Shown in pieces: positions 1 through 5,813 of a stretch of DNA of 5,813 nt. Under the pieces are notes generated by a model. That model had not been told where the DNA came from. It did no database searches and worked only from the letters and a program-made list of their open reading frames with translations. The stretch is from Micrococcales bacterium. Lineage in GTDB: Bacteria; Actinomycetota; Actinomycetes; Actinomycetales; Dermatophilaceae. The translations under genes and the position numbers were made by a program. Location of the stretch: contig JAUNUZ010000167.1 in NCBI GenBank assembly GCA_030537915.1, positions 1 through 5,813 on the forward strand. The letters run 5' to 3'. The stretch's first letter is position 1. The number at the start of each line of letters is the position of its first letter.

Positions 1-77
1 GCGGCGTGCCACCGGCCTGGACCGAGGTCGCCGATCCCGAGGGCAGGCCGAGCGCGACTCTCACGCGCCGAAGGTGA
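1..77 (+). CDS. Possible 3' end of an unidentified plus-strand gene (partial)
   Basis: Reading from base 3 gives 24 codons ending in TGA at 75-77. The peptide begins GVPPAWTEVADPEG and ends in three arginines. About 20 of the 24 codons end in G or C, which fits coding sequence in this genome. Composition becomes less GC-biased right after the stop. If real, the gene enters from outside the window and converges on the CoA-transferase, leaving a 73-base gap. The fragment is too short to assign a family. The alternative is a minus-strand gene starting at GTG 64-62 and running out of the window. That frame shares the same wobble positions, so GC3 cannot separate the two. I prefer the plus strand because no Shine-Dalgarno sequence precedes that GTG. 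Confidence 0.3.
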   Translation, partial: GVPPAWTEVADPEGRPSATLTRRR

Positions 78-150
78 GGACTTCCGGCCAGCCTGACCCT
101 CTCCCGAATGTCACCTGGGTGGCGCTGGTGAGACGCCCGAACAGGTGGCT

Positions 151-1392
151 TCAGACCGGCGGTCGACCCGCTAACCGGTCGGCGAGTCGACGTGCCTCCT
201 CCGGGGGCAGGTCGAGGTAGTCGCTCAGGATCTGTTCGGCGTGCTCCCCTAGATCCGGCCCGAGGCTTCGCACCGGTAGTGACGCCGCGCCGATGACGGG
301 GGTGACCCCCGGGAAGGCCACATCGCGCAGCGTCTGCGCGCCGTCGCTCACATCGAAGGGCTGGATCATCGCGCGCGCCGCGTAGTGCGGGTCGGTGAGG
401 ATGTCGCTCGCGCGCAGGATCGGGCCGGCCGGGATATCGCTGGCCTCCAGGATCTCCAACGCCTGCGTCGAGGAGCGACGACTCGTCCATGCGCCGATCG
501 CGGCGTCGAGTTCATCGCGGCGCTCCCACCGGCCGGCGTTGGTCGCCAGCCGCGGATCAGCCGCCAGGTCGGGCCGGCCGATGACCGCCATATAGCGGGC
601 GAAGTTCGTGTCGGCATTACCGCCGATGACGATGCTCGCCCCGTCGCCGCAGACATAGGCGTTGCTTGGGGCGATCCCCTCCATCCGGCCCCCGGTGCGA
701 TGCCGCTGGATGCCGTAGGCCGAGTACTCCGGGATGAGGGACTCCATCACCGAGAACATCGCCTCGTGCAGCGCGACGTCGATCGTGCGGCGCTGCAGGG
801 GGATCCTTCCGACGCGTCCCTGCTCGTAGAGCGACATGACGACCCCGAAGGCGGCGTAGATGCCCGCGATCGTGTCGCCGATCGACACCCCGACCCGCAC
901 GGGGGCGCGGTCGGGGTCGCCGACGAGCTCGCGGAACCCGCCGAATGCCTCTGCCACTGCCGCGAAACCGGGCCGCCCCGCCATCGGCCCGGTCTGCCCG
1001 AACGCGGAGACTCGCGCCAGGACAATCCCAGGGTTGACCGCGTCGAGGACCTGCGGGCCCAGGCCCCAGGTTTCGAGCGTGCCGGGCCGGAAGTTCTCGA
1101 TGACGACGTCGATGCGCGGCAGCATCGCCAGCAGAGTCTCGCGGGCGAGGTCGCTGCGCAGATCCATGACGATCGAGCGTTTGTTGCGGTTGATCGTGCG
1201 GAAGAGCATCGACGTGTCCCCGCCGTGTAGGCGCCAGCCGCGCCGTTCGTCGCCGCGGCCGGGACGCTCCACCTTGACCACGTCGGCCCCGAGGTCCGCG
1301 AGCAACCGCCCGGCCGTGGGCGCGGCAATGTAGTTGCCGAGCTCTAGGACCGCGACCCCCGCCAGCGGAGCGATCGGATCGGCAGCGCCCAT
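151..1392 (-). CDS. CaiB/BaiF family (family III) CoA-transferase
   Basis: This 413-residue protein has the usual length of a family III CoA-transferase. These enzymes move CoA between carboxylic acids through enzyme-bound acyl-anhydride intermediates in the cytoplasm. Seen in the sequence: the N-terminal fold with ALVLELG-like AVLELGNYIAAP (about 15-26), the GADVVKVERPGRGD stretch (35-48), NRNKRSIVMDL (68-78), and VVIENFRPGTLETWGLG (96-112). The segment VSIGDTIAGIYAAFG (169-183) contains Asp173, which aligns with the catalytic Asp of the family. IDVALHEAMFSVMES follows at about 203-217. No signal peptide or membrane segment is visible. The acyl donor and acceptor cannot be told from sequence; relatives include formyl-CoA, carnitine, bile-acid and dicarboxylate CoA-transferases. 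The ATG at 1392-1390 has a weak CGGGA ribosome site 8 bases upstream. The gene lies 82 bases after the LytR_C gene with no clear promoter between, so co-transcription is possible, but no functional link is apparent. Confidence 0.93.
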   Translation of the reverse strand: MGAADPIAPLAGVAVLELGNYIAAPTAGRLLADLGADVVKVERPGRGDERRGWRLHGGDTSMLFRTINRNKRSIVMDLRSDLARETLLAMLPRIDVVIENFRPGTLETWGLGPQVLDAVNPGIVLARVSAFGQTGPMAGRPGFAAVAEAFGGFRELVGDPDRAPVRVGVSIGDTIAGIYAAFGVVMSLYEQGRVGRIPLQRRTIDVALHEAMFSVMESLIPEYSAYGIQRHRTGGRMEGIAPSNAYVCGDGASIVIGGNADTNFARYMAVIGRPDLAADPRLATNAGRWERRDELDAAIGAWTSRRSSTQALEILEASDIPAGPILRASDILTDPHYAARAMIQPFDVSDGAQTLRDVAFPGVTPVIGAASLPVRSLGPDLGEHAEQILSDYLDLPPEEARRLADRLAGRPPV

Positions 1393-1474
1393 CAGTTCTG
1401 TCCCGCCCAGGCCGGGCCTACCGGACTCTCATCGCTCGTGTGCACCCCCGAGGCTTACCACGGACGCATGCGCA

Positions 1475-2341
1475 TCAATTCGTGCAGGGGCGCGCGACGG
1501 TCTCGGGCGGGGCCGGCTTCTCGACCGGGGGCACCGGAATCTGCGCCGCAGGCGTCAGCGCCTCGTAGTGGTTGCCCAGGACGAGGTCGAGGGTCTTGTC
1601 CGCACGGGTGACGTTCGTCAGGACCGCGCCGGGGACGTGCTCGGCCAGCAGCTTCGCTTCGGCCTGGGCGTCCTCGCCGTATCGGATGACCGCGCTGTCC
1701 TCGGGCAGGAAGCTGCTCTGCGGGTCGTTGCCGGACTTCCCCTCGCGGAAGCCTCGGGTGCCGAGCTCGGTGGCGACTTGAGCGGCGAGCCCCGAGCGGT
1801 AGGTCGCGTTGTAGACGTTGACCCGCACCTGAGTCGCGCGCGGTGGTGGCGGCGGCGGGACGGTTGTCAGCCCGGTGAAGTCGCCCCCGATGACGAACGA
1901 CACCGACGTGCCCTTACGCCCGTCGTTCGCCAGCCGCACATCCGGCAGTTGTTTTGCCAGGAGTAACGCGCCGTCGAGTCCCGCACGGCCGTGGGCGATC
2001 TCGACCCCGGACTGGAGGTGACCCTCCGGGACGCCCGAGGTCTCAGTGATTTTGAAGCCGCGCTTGCCGAGCTCCTTGGCGGCCTGCGCGGCCACCCTGT
2101 CGACCCCGGAGGCGTTGAAGACGCGCACGTCGAAGGAGGATCGCGCGGGCGCTCGCACGACGATCGGCGCACACTGGACCTCGCTCTTACCCACGATGCC
2201 GAGCCCATAGGCTCCGGCCACCGTGCCTGTCCCAAGCACCACGCCGGGCAGAGTCACGAAGATGGCGATCTGCCACGCCCGCCTGTTCCGACGTGCTGAC
2301 GCCCGGGCTCGCGCCCGTCCACCTCTGATGCCCCGTTTCAT
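1475..2341 (-). CDS. Membrane-anchored protein with two tandem LytR_C domains
   Basis: From the ATG at 2341-2339 the product is 288 residues. A basic, Arg-rich N terminus (residues 1-22) precedes one hydrophobic segment (about 23-51), so the protein should be anchored in the membrane with its bulk outside. Two LytR_C-type (cell-envelope-associated) domains follow, at about 69-155 and 170-258. They are joined by a seven-residue VPPPPPP linker. The domain starts VRVFNASG and VNVYNAT, each followed by a GxRGF motif, mark the repeats. The tail (265-288) is proline-rich. Cys57, just outside the membrane, and Cys286, near the C terminus, are the only cysteines and could form a disulfide (inference). 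No LytR-Cps2A-Psr catalytic domain is present, so the protein is probably not itself a wall-polymer ligase. Single-domain relatives such as mycobacterial Cei and VirR act in envelope integrity. An in-frame GTG at 2404-2402 would add 21 residues, but it lacks a ribosome site and follows directly on a stable hairpin, so I prefer the ATG. The DUF3263 gene often found beside such genes in actinobacteria is not seen here. Confidence 0.88.
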   Translation of the reverse strand: MKRGIRGGRARARASARRNRRAWQIAIFVTLPGVVLGTGTVAGAYGLGIVGKSEVQCAPIVVRAPARSSFDVRVFNASGVDRVAAQAAKELGKRGFKITETSGVPEGHLQSGVEIAHGRAGLDGALLLAKQLPDVRLANDGRKGTSVSFVIGGDFTGLTTVPPPPPPRATQVRVNVYNATYRSGLAAQVATELGTRGFREGKSGNDPQSSFLPEDSAVIRYGEDAQAEAKLLAEHVPGAVLTNVTRADKTLDLVLGNHYEALTPAAQIPVPPVEKPAPPETVARPCTN

Positions 2342-2412
2342 GCTCCTCGAGTGCTCCAGAACTGACTGCCCTCGAATCCCCAACACACCCACCTGCCCAG
2401 CCACAGAATCTG

Positions 2413-2431
2413 CTCGGGTCCACCACCCGAG
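2413..2431. repeat. Perfect 7-bp inverted repeat upstream of the LytR_C gene
   Basis: CTCGGGT (2413-2419) and ACCCGAG (2425-2431) are perfect complements around a 5-base loop. Two further G-U pairs are possible outside the stem. As RNA this would be a stable GC-rich hairpin. It shares base 2431 with the neighbouring larger dyad. No U-run follows on the minus strand, so it is not a classical intrinsic terminator. It could be part of the 5' leader of the LytR_C gene or a tract-less terminator for the upstream ptsH transcript. Confidence 0.55.
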
Positions 2432-2454
2432 TGCGGCAGATGAACATGCCGCAC
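2431..2454. promoter_or_regulatory. Perfect 8-bp dyad: candidate operator or leader hairpin
   Basis: The arms GTGCGGCA (2431-2438) and TGCCGCAC (2447-2454) are exact reverse complements around an 8-base spacer. The centre lies about 100 bases before the LytR_C start codon. The dyad sits immediately downstream of a TACAAT -10 candidate, so it would cover the expected transcription start near 2452. That position suits a repressor operator. A 5' leader hairpin or a terminator for ptsH readthrough are alternatives. No family of DNA-binding protein can be named from the dyad alone. Confidence 0.45.
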
Positions 2455-2458
2455 CTCA

Positions 2459-2464
2459 ATTGTA
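2459..2464 (-). promoter_or_regulatory. Candidate -10 promoter element for the LytR_C gene
   Basis: On the minus strand these bases read TACAAT, one mismatch from the consensus TATAAT. They lie in a stretch that is less GC-rich than the flanking genes, about 120 bases before the LytR_C ATG. The best -35 partner at 16-base spacing is CTGGTT (2481-2486), which is weak; many actinobacterial promoters also have poor -35 boxes. The assignment rests on this hexamer and on its position in the only long spacer of the window. Confidence 0.35.
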
Positions 2465-2623
2465 GTGCCCTGAGATTGCGAACCAGCGACTTCTCGATAA
2501 CGGTGTGGCGGCATCGATCCGCAAGTCCATAGAAAACCGTCGAAGGCCGATGCTGCAGCCGAGTTCCAGGGCGCCAGCACTGGAGGTCGATGCACGCATC
2601 CGCCTTGCGACGAGGCAAACGGG

Positions 2624-2890
2624 TCAGGCGTCGAGGTCCTTCTCCACCAGGGCCGCGATCTCCTCGACCGCGGCAGCGTTCTCGGACTCGACGATGACAC
2701 GGGCGCCGTGCTCGGCACCCAGGGTCATGATCATGAGCGACGACGCGGCGTCCACCGGCTCGTCGTCGTCTCCGCCCTCGACGGCGAGGGTGATCTCATC
2801 GTCGTACTTCTCGGCGGCCTCGGCGATGATCGCAGCGGGGCGGGCGTGCAGGCCGACGGTGGAGCCGACGACGACGGTCTTGCTGGCCAT
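2624..2890 (-). CDS. ptsH: Phosphocarrier protein HPr of the PTS
   Basis: This 88-residue cytoplasmic protein accepts phosphate from PEP-charged EI on a histidine and passes it to EIIA domains, here most likely that of FruA. The active-site motif GLHARPA is at 13-19, with His15 as the phosphoryl carrier and Arg17 beside it. The second conserved block, VDAASSLMIMTLGA (46-59), aligns with the regulatory-serine region of HPr, putting the equivalent of Ser46 at Ser50. The shift comes from an acidic insert, GGDDDEP (39-45), where most HPr proteins have a short turn such as DGEP. Whether Ser50 is phosphorylated is unknown. The start is well supported: AGAGAGG (2903-2897) lies 6 bases before the ATG. 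The gene follows fruA by 48 bases on the same strand and is probably co-transcribed. EI (ptsI) is not in the window. Confidence 0.96.
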   Translation of the reverse strand: MASKTVVVGSTVGLHARPAAIIAEAAEKYDDEITLAVEGGDDDEPVDAASSLMIMTLGAEHGARVIVESENAAAVEEIAALVEKDLDA

Positions 2891-2938
2891 GGGATGCCTC
2901 TCTTCTACTCAATTCTGGGTGGGTGGTGGGGCGGGCGG

Positions 2939-5080
2939 TCAGACCGCGGGCGCGCCGCCGGTCGCGGCGGTGACGGCCTGGCGGTCCGACTCGTCCTCGA
3001 CCCTAGTGGCACTGTCGGGTCGCTTAGCCCCCGCGCTCTTGGCGATCACGACGAGGGTGCAGGCGACGGCCGAGCCGATGAGGATCGCGGCGACCCACAT
3101 CAGGAATCCGCCGATCGCGAAGAAGACGAAGACGCCTCCATGGGGTGCGCGTGACGTTGCGCCGACGGCCATCGACAGCGCCCCCGTCACTGCGCCGCCG
3201 ACCATCATCGAGGGGATGACGCGCAGCGGGTCCGCAGCGGCGAAGGGGATCGCTCCCTCGGTGATGAAGGACGCGCCGAGCAGCCACGCCGCGACGCCGT
3301 TCTCGCGCTCAGCGTCGGTGAAGAGCTTCCTGCGGATGATCGTCGCCATCGCCATCGCGATCGGCGGCACCATGCCGGCCGCCATGACCGCGGCCATGAT
3401 GCGCAGAGTCGCTGGGTCGTTCTGGTTCAGACCCGCCGCCGCGAAGGCATAGGCGGCCTTGTTCACCGGTCCGCCAAGGTCGAAGCACATCATGAGGCCG
3501 AGGATGACGCCGAGCAGAACCGCCGAGGATCCGGACATCCCCGACAGCCAGTCCTGCAGGCCCACGGTGAGCGACTTCAGCGGCAGGCCGAAGATCATCA
3601 GAAGTCCACCTGCAGCGAGCGATGCGACGAGGGGGATGATGACCACCGGCATGAGTCCGCGCAGCCAGCGGGGCACCTGGAAGCTCGCGATCCACAACGC
3701 GACGACACCGGCGGCGAGACCACCGAGCAAACCCCCGATGAAGCCCGCCCCGACCAAGACCGCGACCGCACCGGCGGTGAAGCCGGGTGCGATGCCCGGG
3801 CGGTCCGCGATGCCGAAGGCGATGTAACCGGCCAGGGCCGGGACGAGGAATGCGAAGGCGGCGGCCCCGAGCTGGTGCAGCACCGACCCGAGGTAGACCA
3901 GGAGAGGCGCGCGACCACCGAAGGCGTCGGGCAGGTTCCACAGGCTGTGCTGCAGCACCGTGTCCTTGGAGACGTCGACGATCTGGTAGCCGCCGACCGC
4001 GAACGCCAGCGCGATGAGCAGACCGCCCGCGGCGACGAAGGGGATCATATAGCTCACCCCGGTGAGCAGCACCTGCTTGAGGCGCTGGCCGAAGCTCAGC
4101 CCGCCACCCGCACCCGCTCCGGCGCCGCTGGCGGCACCGGCGCCCGAGCCTGCGGCGACGCGGCGACCGTTCGGGTCGTCGGCGACCGCGAGGGCCTCCT
4201 TGATCATGACGGCCGGCTCGTTGATGGCCCGCTTGACGCCGGACTCGATGACCGGCTTGCCGGCGAAGCGCTCACGGCCCTTCACGCCCACGTCGGTGGC
4301 AAAGATCGCCGCGTCCGCCTCCGCGATCTGCTCGGGCGTGACCGGCGTCGTCGCCGACGAGCCCTGCGGCTCGATGTGCACGGTAACGCCGAGCTCATCA
4401 CCGGCCGCGACGAGATAGTCCGCCGCCATGTAGGTGTGCGCGATGCCGGTGGGGCACGCCGTGATCGCCACGACACTGCGCTTGCGCTCGGACGGCGTGG
4501 CTGCCGGGGCGCCGGGAGTCGCGGCGTCGGCCGGAGCGGTCGTCGCGCCGGCGCCAGGAAGGCCGGCCACGCCGGCCTGCGGCGCCTCGACCTTGGCCGT
4601 CTGCGCCTTCGGCGGCGGCTGGACGACGTTGCCGACGAGCTCGACGATCTCCGCGCGGCTACTCGCGGCCCGCAGGGAGACGAGGAAATCCTTCTTCACC
4701 AGGGCCCGGGCGAGTTTGGTGAGCAGCTTCATGTGATCGGCGCCACCGCCCTGCGCCGCGGCGATGAGGAAGACGATGTCGGCAGGGCCGTCCTTGGCAC
4801 CGAAGTCGACCGGGTTCGACAGGCGCGCGAAGCCGAGTGAACCAGTGCCGACGGCCGCGGAGCGGCAGTGTGGGATCGCGAAGCCGCCCGGCATCCCGGT
4901 CGGCGACTTGCCCTCGCGCTCCATCGCATCACGCAGCAAGCCGTCGGCTTCGGCGCGGCCGGTCGCCCCGACGATGCGGGCGAGTCCGGCGATGACCTCC
5001 TCCTTGGTGGAGCCGAGGTCGACATCGAGCGCAACAAGATCGGGCTCGATGAGGGGACTATCGGGAGCGCGCTCGCTCAT
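2939..5080 (-). CDS. fruA: Fructose-specific PTS permease, fused EIIA-EIIB-EIIC
   Basis: The 713-residue inner-membrane protein imports fructose and releases fructose 1-phosphate. Domain order is A, B, C. EIIA (about 8-152) carries the phospho-histidine in GGFAIPHCRS, His71. EIIB (about 201-299) has the loop ITACPTGIAHTYMAA with phospho-cysteine Cys209. EIIC (about 330-683) is strongly hydrophobic, with segments near 341-364, 393-426, 433-468, 474-498, 518-532, 561-582, 623-643 and 648-680. It contains the family motifs DLGGPVNKAAYAF (534-546) and ITEGAIPF (606-613). Two Ala/Gly/Pro-rich linkers (about 153-199 and 303-328) join the domains, and a polar tail closes the protein. All catalytic residues are present and the length is usual for actinobacterial FruA. 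The ATG at 5080-5078 has AGCAGG about 6 bases upstream, resembling the ptsH site. It lies between fruK and ptsH, the classic fructose operon context. A closely related substrate such as mannose is less likely given fruK next door. Confidence 0.96.
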   Translation of the reverse strand: MSERAPDSPLIEPDLVALDVDLGSTKEEVIAGLARIVGATGRAEADGLLRDAMEREGKSPTGMPGGFAIPHCRSAAVGTGSLGFARLSNPVDFGAKDGPADIVFLIAAAQGGGADHMKLLTKLARALVKKDFLVSLRAASSRAEIVELVGNVVQPPPKAQTAKVEAPQAGVAGLPGAGATTAPADAATPGAPAATPSERKRSVVAITACPTGIAHTYMAADYLVAAGDELGVTVHIEPQGSSATTPVTPEQIAEADAAIFATDVGVKGRERFAGKPVIESGVKRAINEPAVMIKEALAVADDPNGRRVAAGSGAGAASGAGAGAGGGLSFGQRLKQVLLTGVSYMIPFVAAGGLLIALAFAVGGYQIVDVSKDTVLQHSLWNLPDAFGGRAPLLVYLGSVLHQLGAAAFAFLVPALAGYIAFGIADRPGIAPGFTAGAVAVLVGAGFIGGLLGGLAAGVVALWIASFQVPRWLRGLMPVVIIPLVASLAAGGLLMIFGLPLKSLTVGLQDWLSGMSGSSAVLLGVILGLMMCFDLGGPVNKAAYAFAAAGLNQNDPATLRIMAAVMAAGMVPPIAMAMATIIRRKLFTDAERENGVAAWLLGASFITEGAIPFAAADPLRVIPSMMVGGAVTGALSMAVGATSRAPHGGVFVFFAIGGFLMWVAAILIGSAVACTLVVIAKSAGAKRPDSATRVEDESDRQAVTAATGGAPAV

Positions 5081-5134
5081 GGAGTGCCTGCTTTCTGGGA
5101 GGGCGGCGCTGCCGCGGGATGTGGATTGGGCGTG

Positions 5135-5151
5135 TCAGGTCGCGCACCTGA
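5135..5151. promoter_or_regulatory. Perfect 6-bp dyad in the fruK-fruA spacer
   Basis: TCAGGT (5135-5140) and ACCTGA (5146-5151) are exact reverse complements around CGCGC, centred about 63 bases before the fruA ATG. The spacer between fruK and fruA is 98 bases, long for a tight operon. The dyad could be a regulator site for an internal promoter, or an RNA hairpin that stabilises or processes the fruK-fruA message. I see no convincing -10 box beside it and no U-run, and a repeat of this size can occur by chance. Confidence 0.3.
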
Positions 5152-5178
5152 ACAGTGCGCGCGGGTGGCGCGGGAAGC

Positions 5179-5813
5179 TCAGCCGACCCGGGTGATCGTG
5201 ACGGCCTGGGGGTCGGTCTGGTCGGGCGCGGGCAGGCTGCTACCGGCCATCGAGGCTGCGGCCGAACCGTAGGCGACCGCTCGCGCGAGTCGACCGGGCG
5301 CGTCGAGACCGTCGACATCCGCCAACACGTAGCCCGCCACCGAGGAGTCGCCTGCCCCGACGGTGCTGCGCAGGGTGATCGGGGCAGGGGTGGCATACCA
5401 CGCGCCACCCGCCTCGACCAGCACGGCACCGGCCCCGCCGAGCGTGGCCAGAACCGCGCCCACTCCGCGGTCGATGAGTTGCCGCGCCGCCTGAACGCAC
5501 GGCTGCGGGTCGCCGGCCGCCGCGGCCGCCTCGAGATGCTCGGCGCGCGCCCCGGTGAGCTGGGCGAGCTCCTGCGAGTTCGGTTTGAGCAGTTCAGGGG
5601 TGACCCGCCTTAGCCCGGCCGCGACGTGCCGCAGCGGGTCGTCGGAGGTGTCGACGGCGATCCGGGCGCGCAGCGGAGCCAGCGCCTCCAGGAGCACGAC
5701 ATACCAATCCGCGGGGGCGCCGGGCGGCAGCGAGCCGGAGAGCACGACCCAGGACGCGGTCCGGGCGGCCTCGACAAGGTGCCCGAGCAGCGCCTGCGCG
5801 TGCTCCACGTCGA
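5179..5813 (-). CDS. fruK: 1-phosphofructokinase, PfkB family (5' end outside window)
   Basis: The 211 or so residues visible are the C-terminal part of a PfkB-family sugar kinase of about 310 residues; roughly 100 N-terminal residues lie beyond the window. The enzyme phosphorylates fructose 1-phosphate to fructose 1,6-bisphosphate with ATP in the cytoplasm. Seen from the right edge inward: VVLSGSLPPGAP, the phosphosugar-kinase core; IAVDTSDDPLRHV; LLKPNSQELAQLTG, characteristic of the FruK/LacC branch; ATLGGAGAVLV; and the C-terminal signature TVGAGDSSVAGYV. In that signature the Asp encoded at 5349-5347 is the catalytic base. FruK proteins more often have GAGDSMVAG or GAGDSFVAG; here the residue after DS is Ser, a small change outside the catalytic Asp. 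The reading frame is open to the edge with no believable start; the GTG at 5808-5806 falls mid-domain. The gene ends in TGA at 5181-5179, 98 bases before fruA. LacC (tagatose 6-phosphate kinase) is the main alternative by sequence, but context favours fruK. Confidence 0.93.
   Translation of the reverse strand, partial: DVEHAQALLGHLVEAARTASWVVLSGSLPPGAPADWYVVLLEALAPLRARIAVDTSDDPLRHVAAGLRRVTPELLKPNSQELAQLTGARAEHLEAAAAAGDPQPCVQAARQLIDRGVGAVLATLGGAGAVLVEAGGAWYATPAPITLRSTVGAGDSSVAGYVLADVDGLDAPGRLARAVAYGSAAASMAGSSLPAPDQTDPQAVTITRVG

Noticed and set aside
111..131. TCACC/GGTGA inverted repeat as a terminator after the CoA-transferase
   Set aside because: The stem is only 5 bp with an 11-base loop and no U-run, so it is not distinguishable from chance in GC-rich DNA.
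154..180. Hairpin overlapping the end of the CoA-transferase gene as a terminator
   Set aside because: GACCGG (154-159) and CCGGTC (175-180) pair perfectly, but the repeat lies inside the coding sequence before the stop, has an uneven interior and no U-run after it. It can be explained by codon content.
385..1230. Long plus-strand open frame opposite the CoA-transferase
   Set aside because: It lies antisense to a well-supported gene, has a biased Arg/Asp/Gly composition and matches no family I recognise. Such frames are common by-products of high GC.
2470..2490. tRNA-like T-arm sequence (GGTTCGCAATC on the minus strand)
   Set aside because: The flanks do not form a 5-bp T stem, and no acceptor, D or anticodon arm can be built around it.
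2565..2584. TCCAG/CTGGA repeat as the ptsH terminator
   Set aside because: The stem is 5 bp with a 10-base loop and no U-run, too weak to call.
2187..2618. Minus-strand open frame of 143 codons running through the ptsH-LytR_C spacer
   Set aside because: It overlaps the LytR_C gene in another frame, its spacer part lacks strong GC3 bias, and the peptide has many Cys, Arg and Trp residues with no recognisable motif. It does not resemble the DUF3263 protein sometimes found in this place.
2505..3452. Plus-strand open frame of 315 codons across the ptsH end and fruA
   Set aside because: It has the same wobble positions as ptsH on the other strand, so its apparent codon bias is inherited. The product is Ala/Ser/Thr-rich low-complexity sequence without domain motifs.
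3875..4840. Plus-strand open frame of 321 codons inside fruA
   Set aside because: It is antisense to the EIIA-EIIB-EIIC coding region. Its Arg/Gly/Asp-rich composition is typical of a shadow frame and no start signal is evident.

Overview
The window is GC-rich, with third codon positions almost all G or C. It carries a fructose phosphotransferase (PTS) cluster and a tandem LytR_C-domain membrane protein, a combination typical of an actinobacterium (Actinomycetota). I cannot place it to genus from sequence alone. All five confidently called genes are on the minus strand, so the biological order runs from high to low coordinates.

Layout, in transcription order. (1) 5813-5179 is the C-terminal two thirds of a 1-phosphofructokinase (fruK), cut by the window edge. 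(2) 5178-5081 is a 98-base spacer with a perfect 6-bp dyad. (3) 5080-2939 is fruA, a fused fructose-specific EIIA-EIIB-EIIC permease. (4) 2890-2624 is ptsH, encoding HPr, 48 bases after fruA. (5) 2623-2342 is a 282-base non-coding stretch, visibly less GC-rich, with a TACAAT -10 candidate and two abutting perfect inverted repeats. (6) 2341-1475 is an N-anchored extracytoplasmic protein with two LytR_C domains. (7) 1474-1393 is an 82-base spacer. (8) 1392-151 is a CaiB/BaiF (family III) CoA-transferase. (9) 150-1 is mostly spacer, with a probable gene remnant at the edge: either the last 24 codons of a plus-strand gene or, less likely, the first codons of another minus-strand gene.

The first three genes make one pathway. 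HPr carries phosphate from EI (not in the window) to the EIIA domain of FruA. FruA imports fructose and phosphorylates it at C1, and FruK adds the second phosphate to give fructose 1,6-bisphosphate for glycolysis. The LytR_C protein (cell envelope) and the CoA-transferase (acyl-CoA metabolism) have no evident link to fructose use and are separated from ptsH by a probable promoter region.

I see no mobile element, CRISPR array, tRNA, rRNA or clearly novel multi-gene system. The points most worth a second look are the double dyad upstream of the LytR_C gene, the domain duplication in that gene, an acidic insertion in HPr, the dyad between fruK and fruA, and the ambiguous coding remnant at the left edge.
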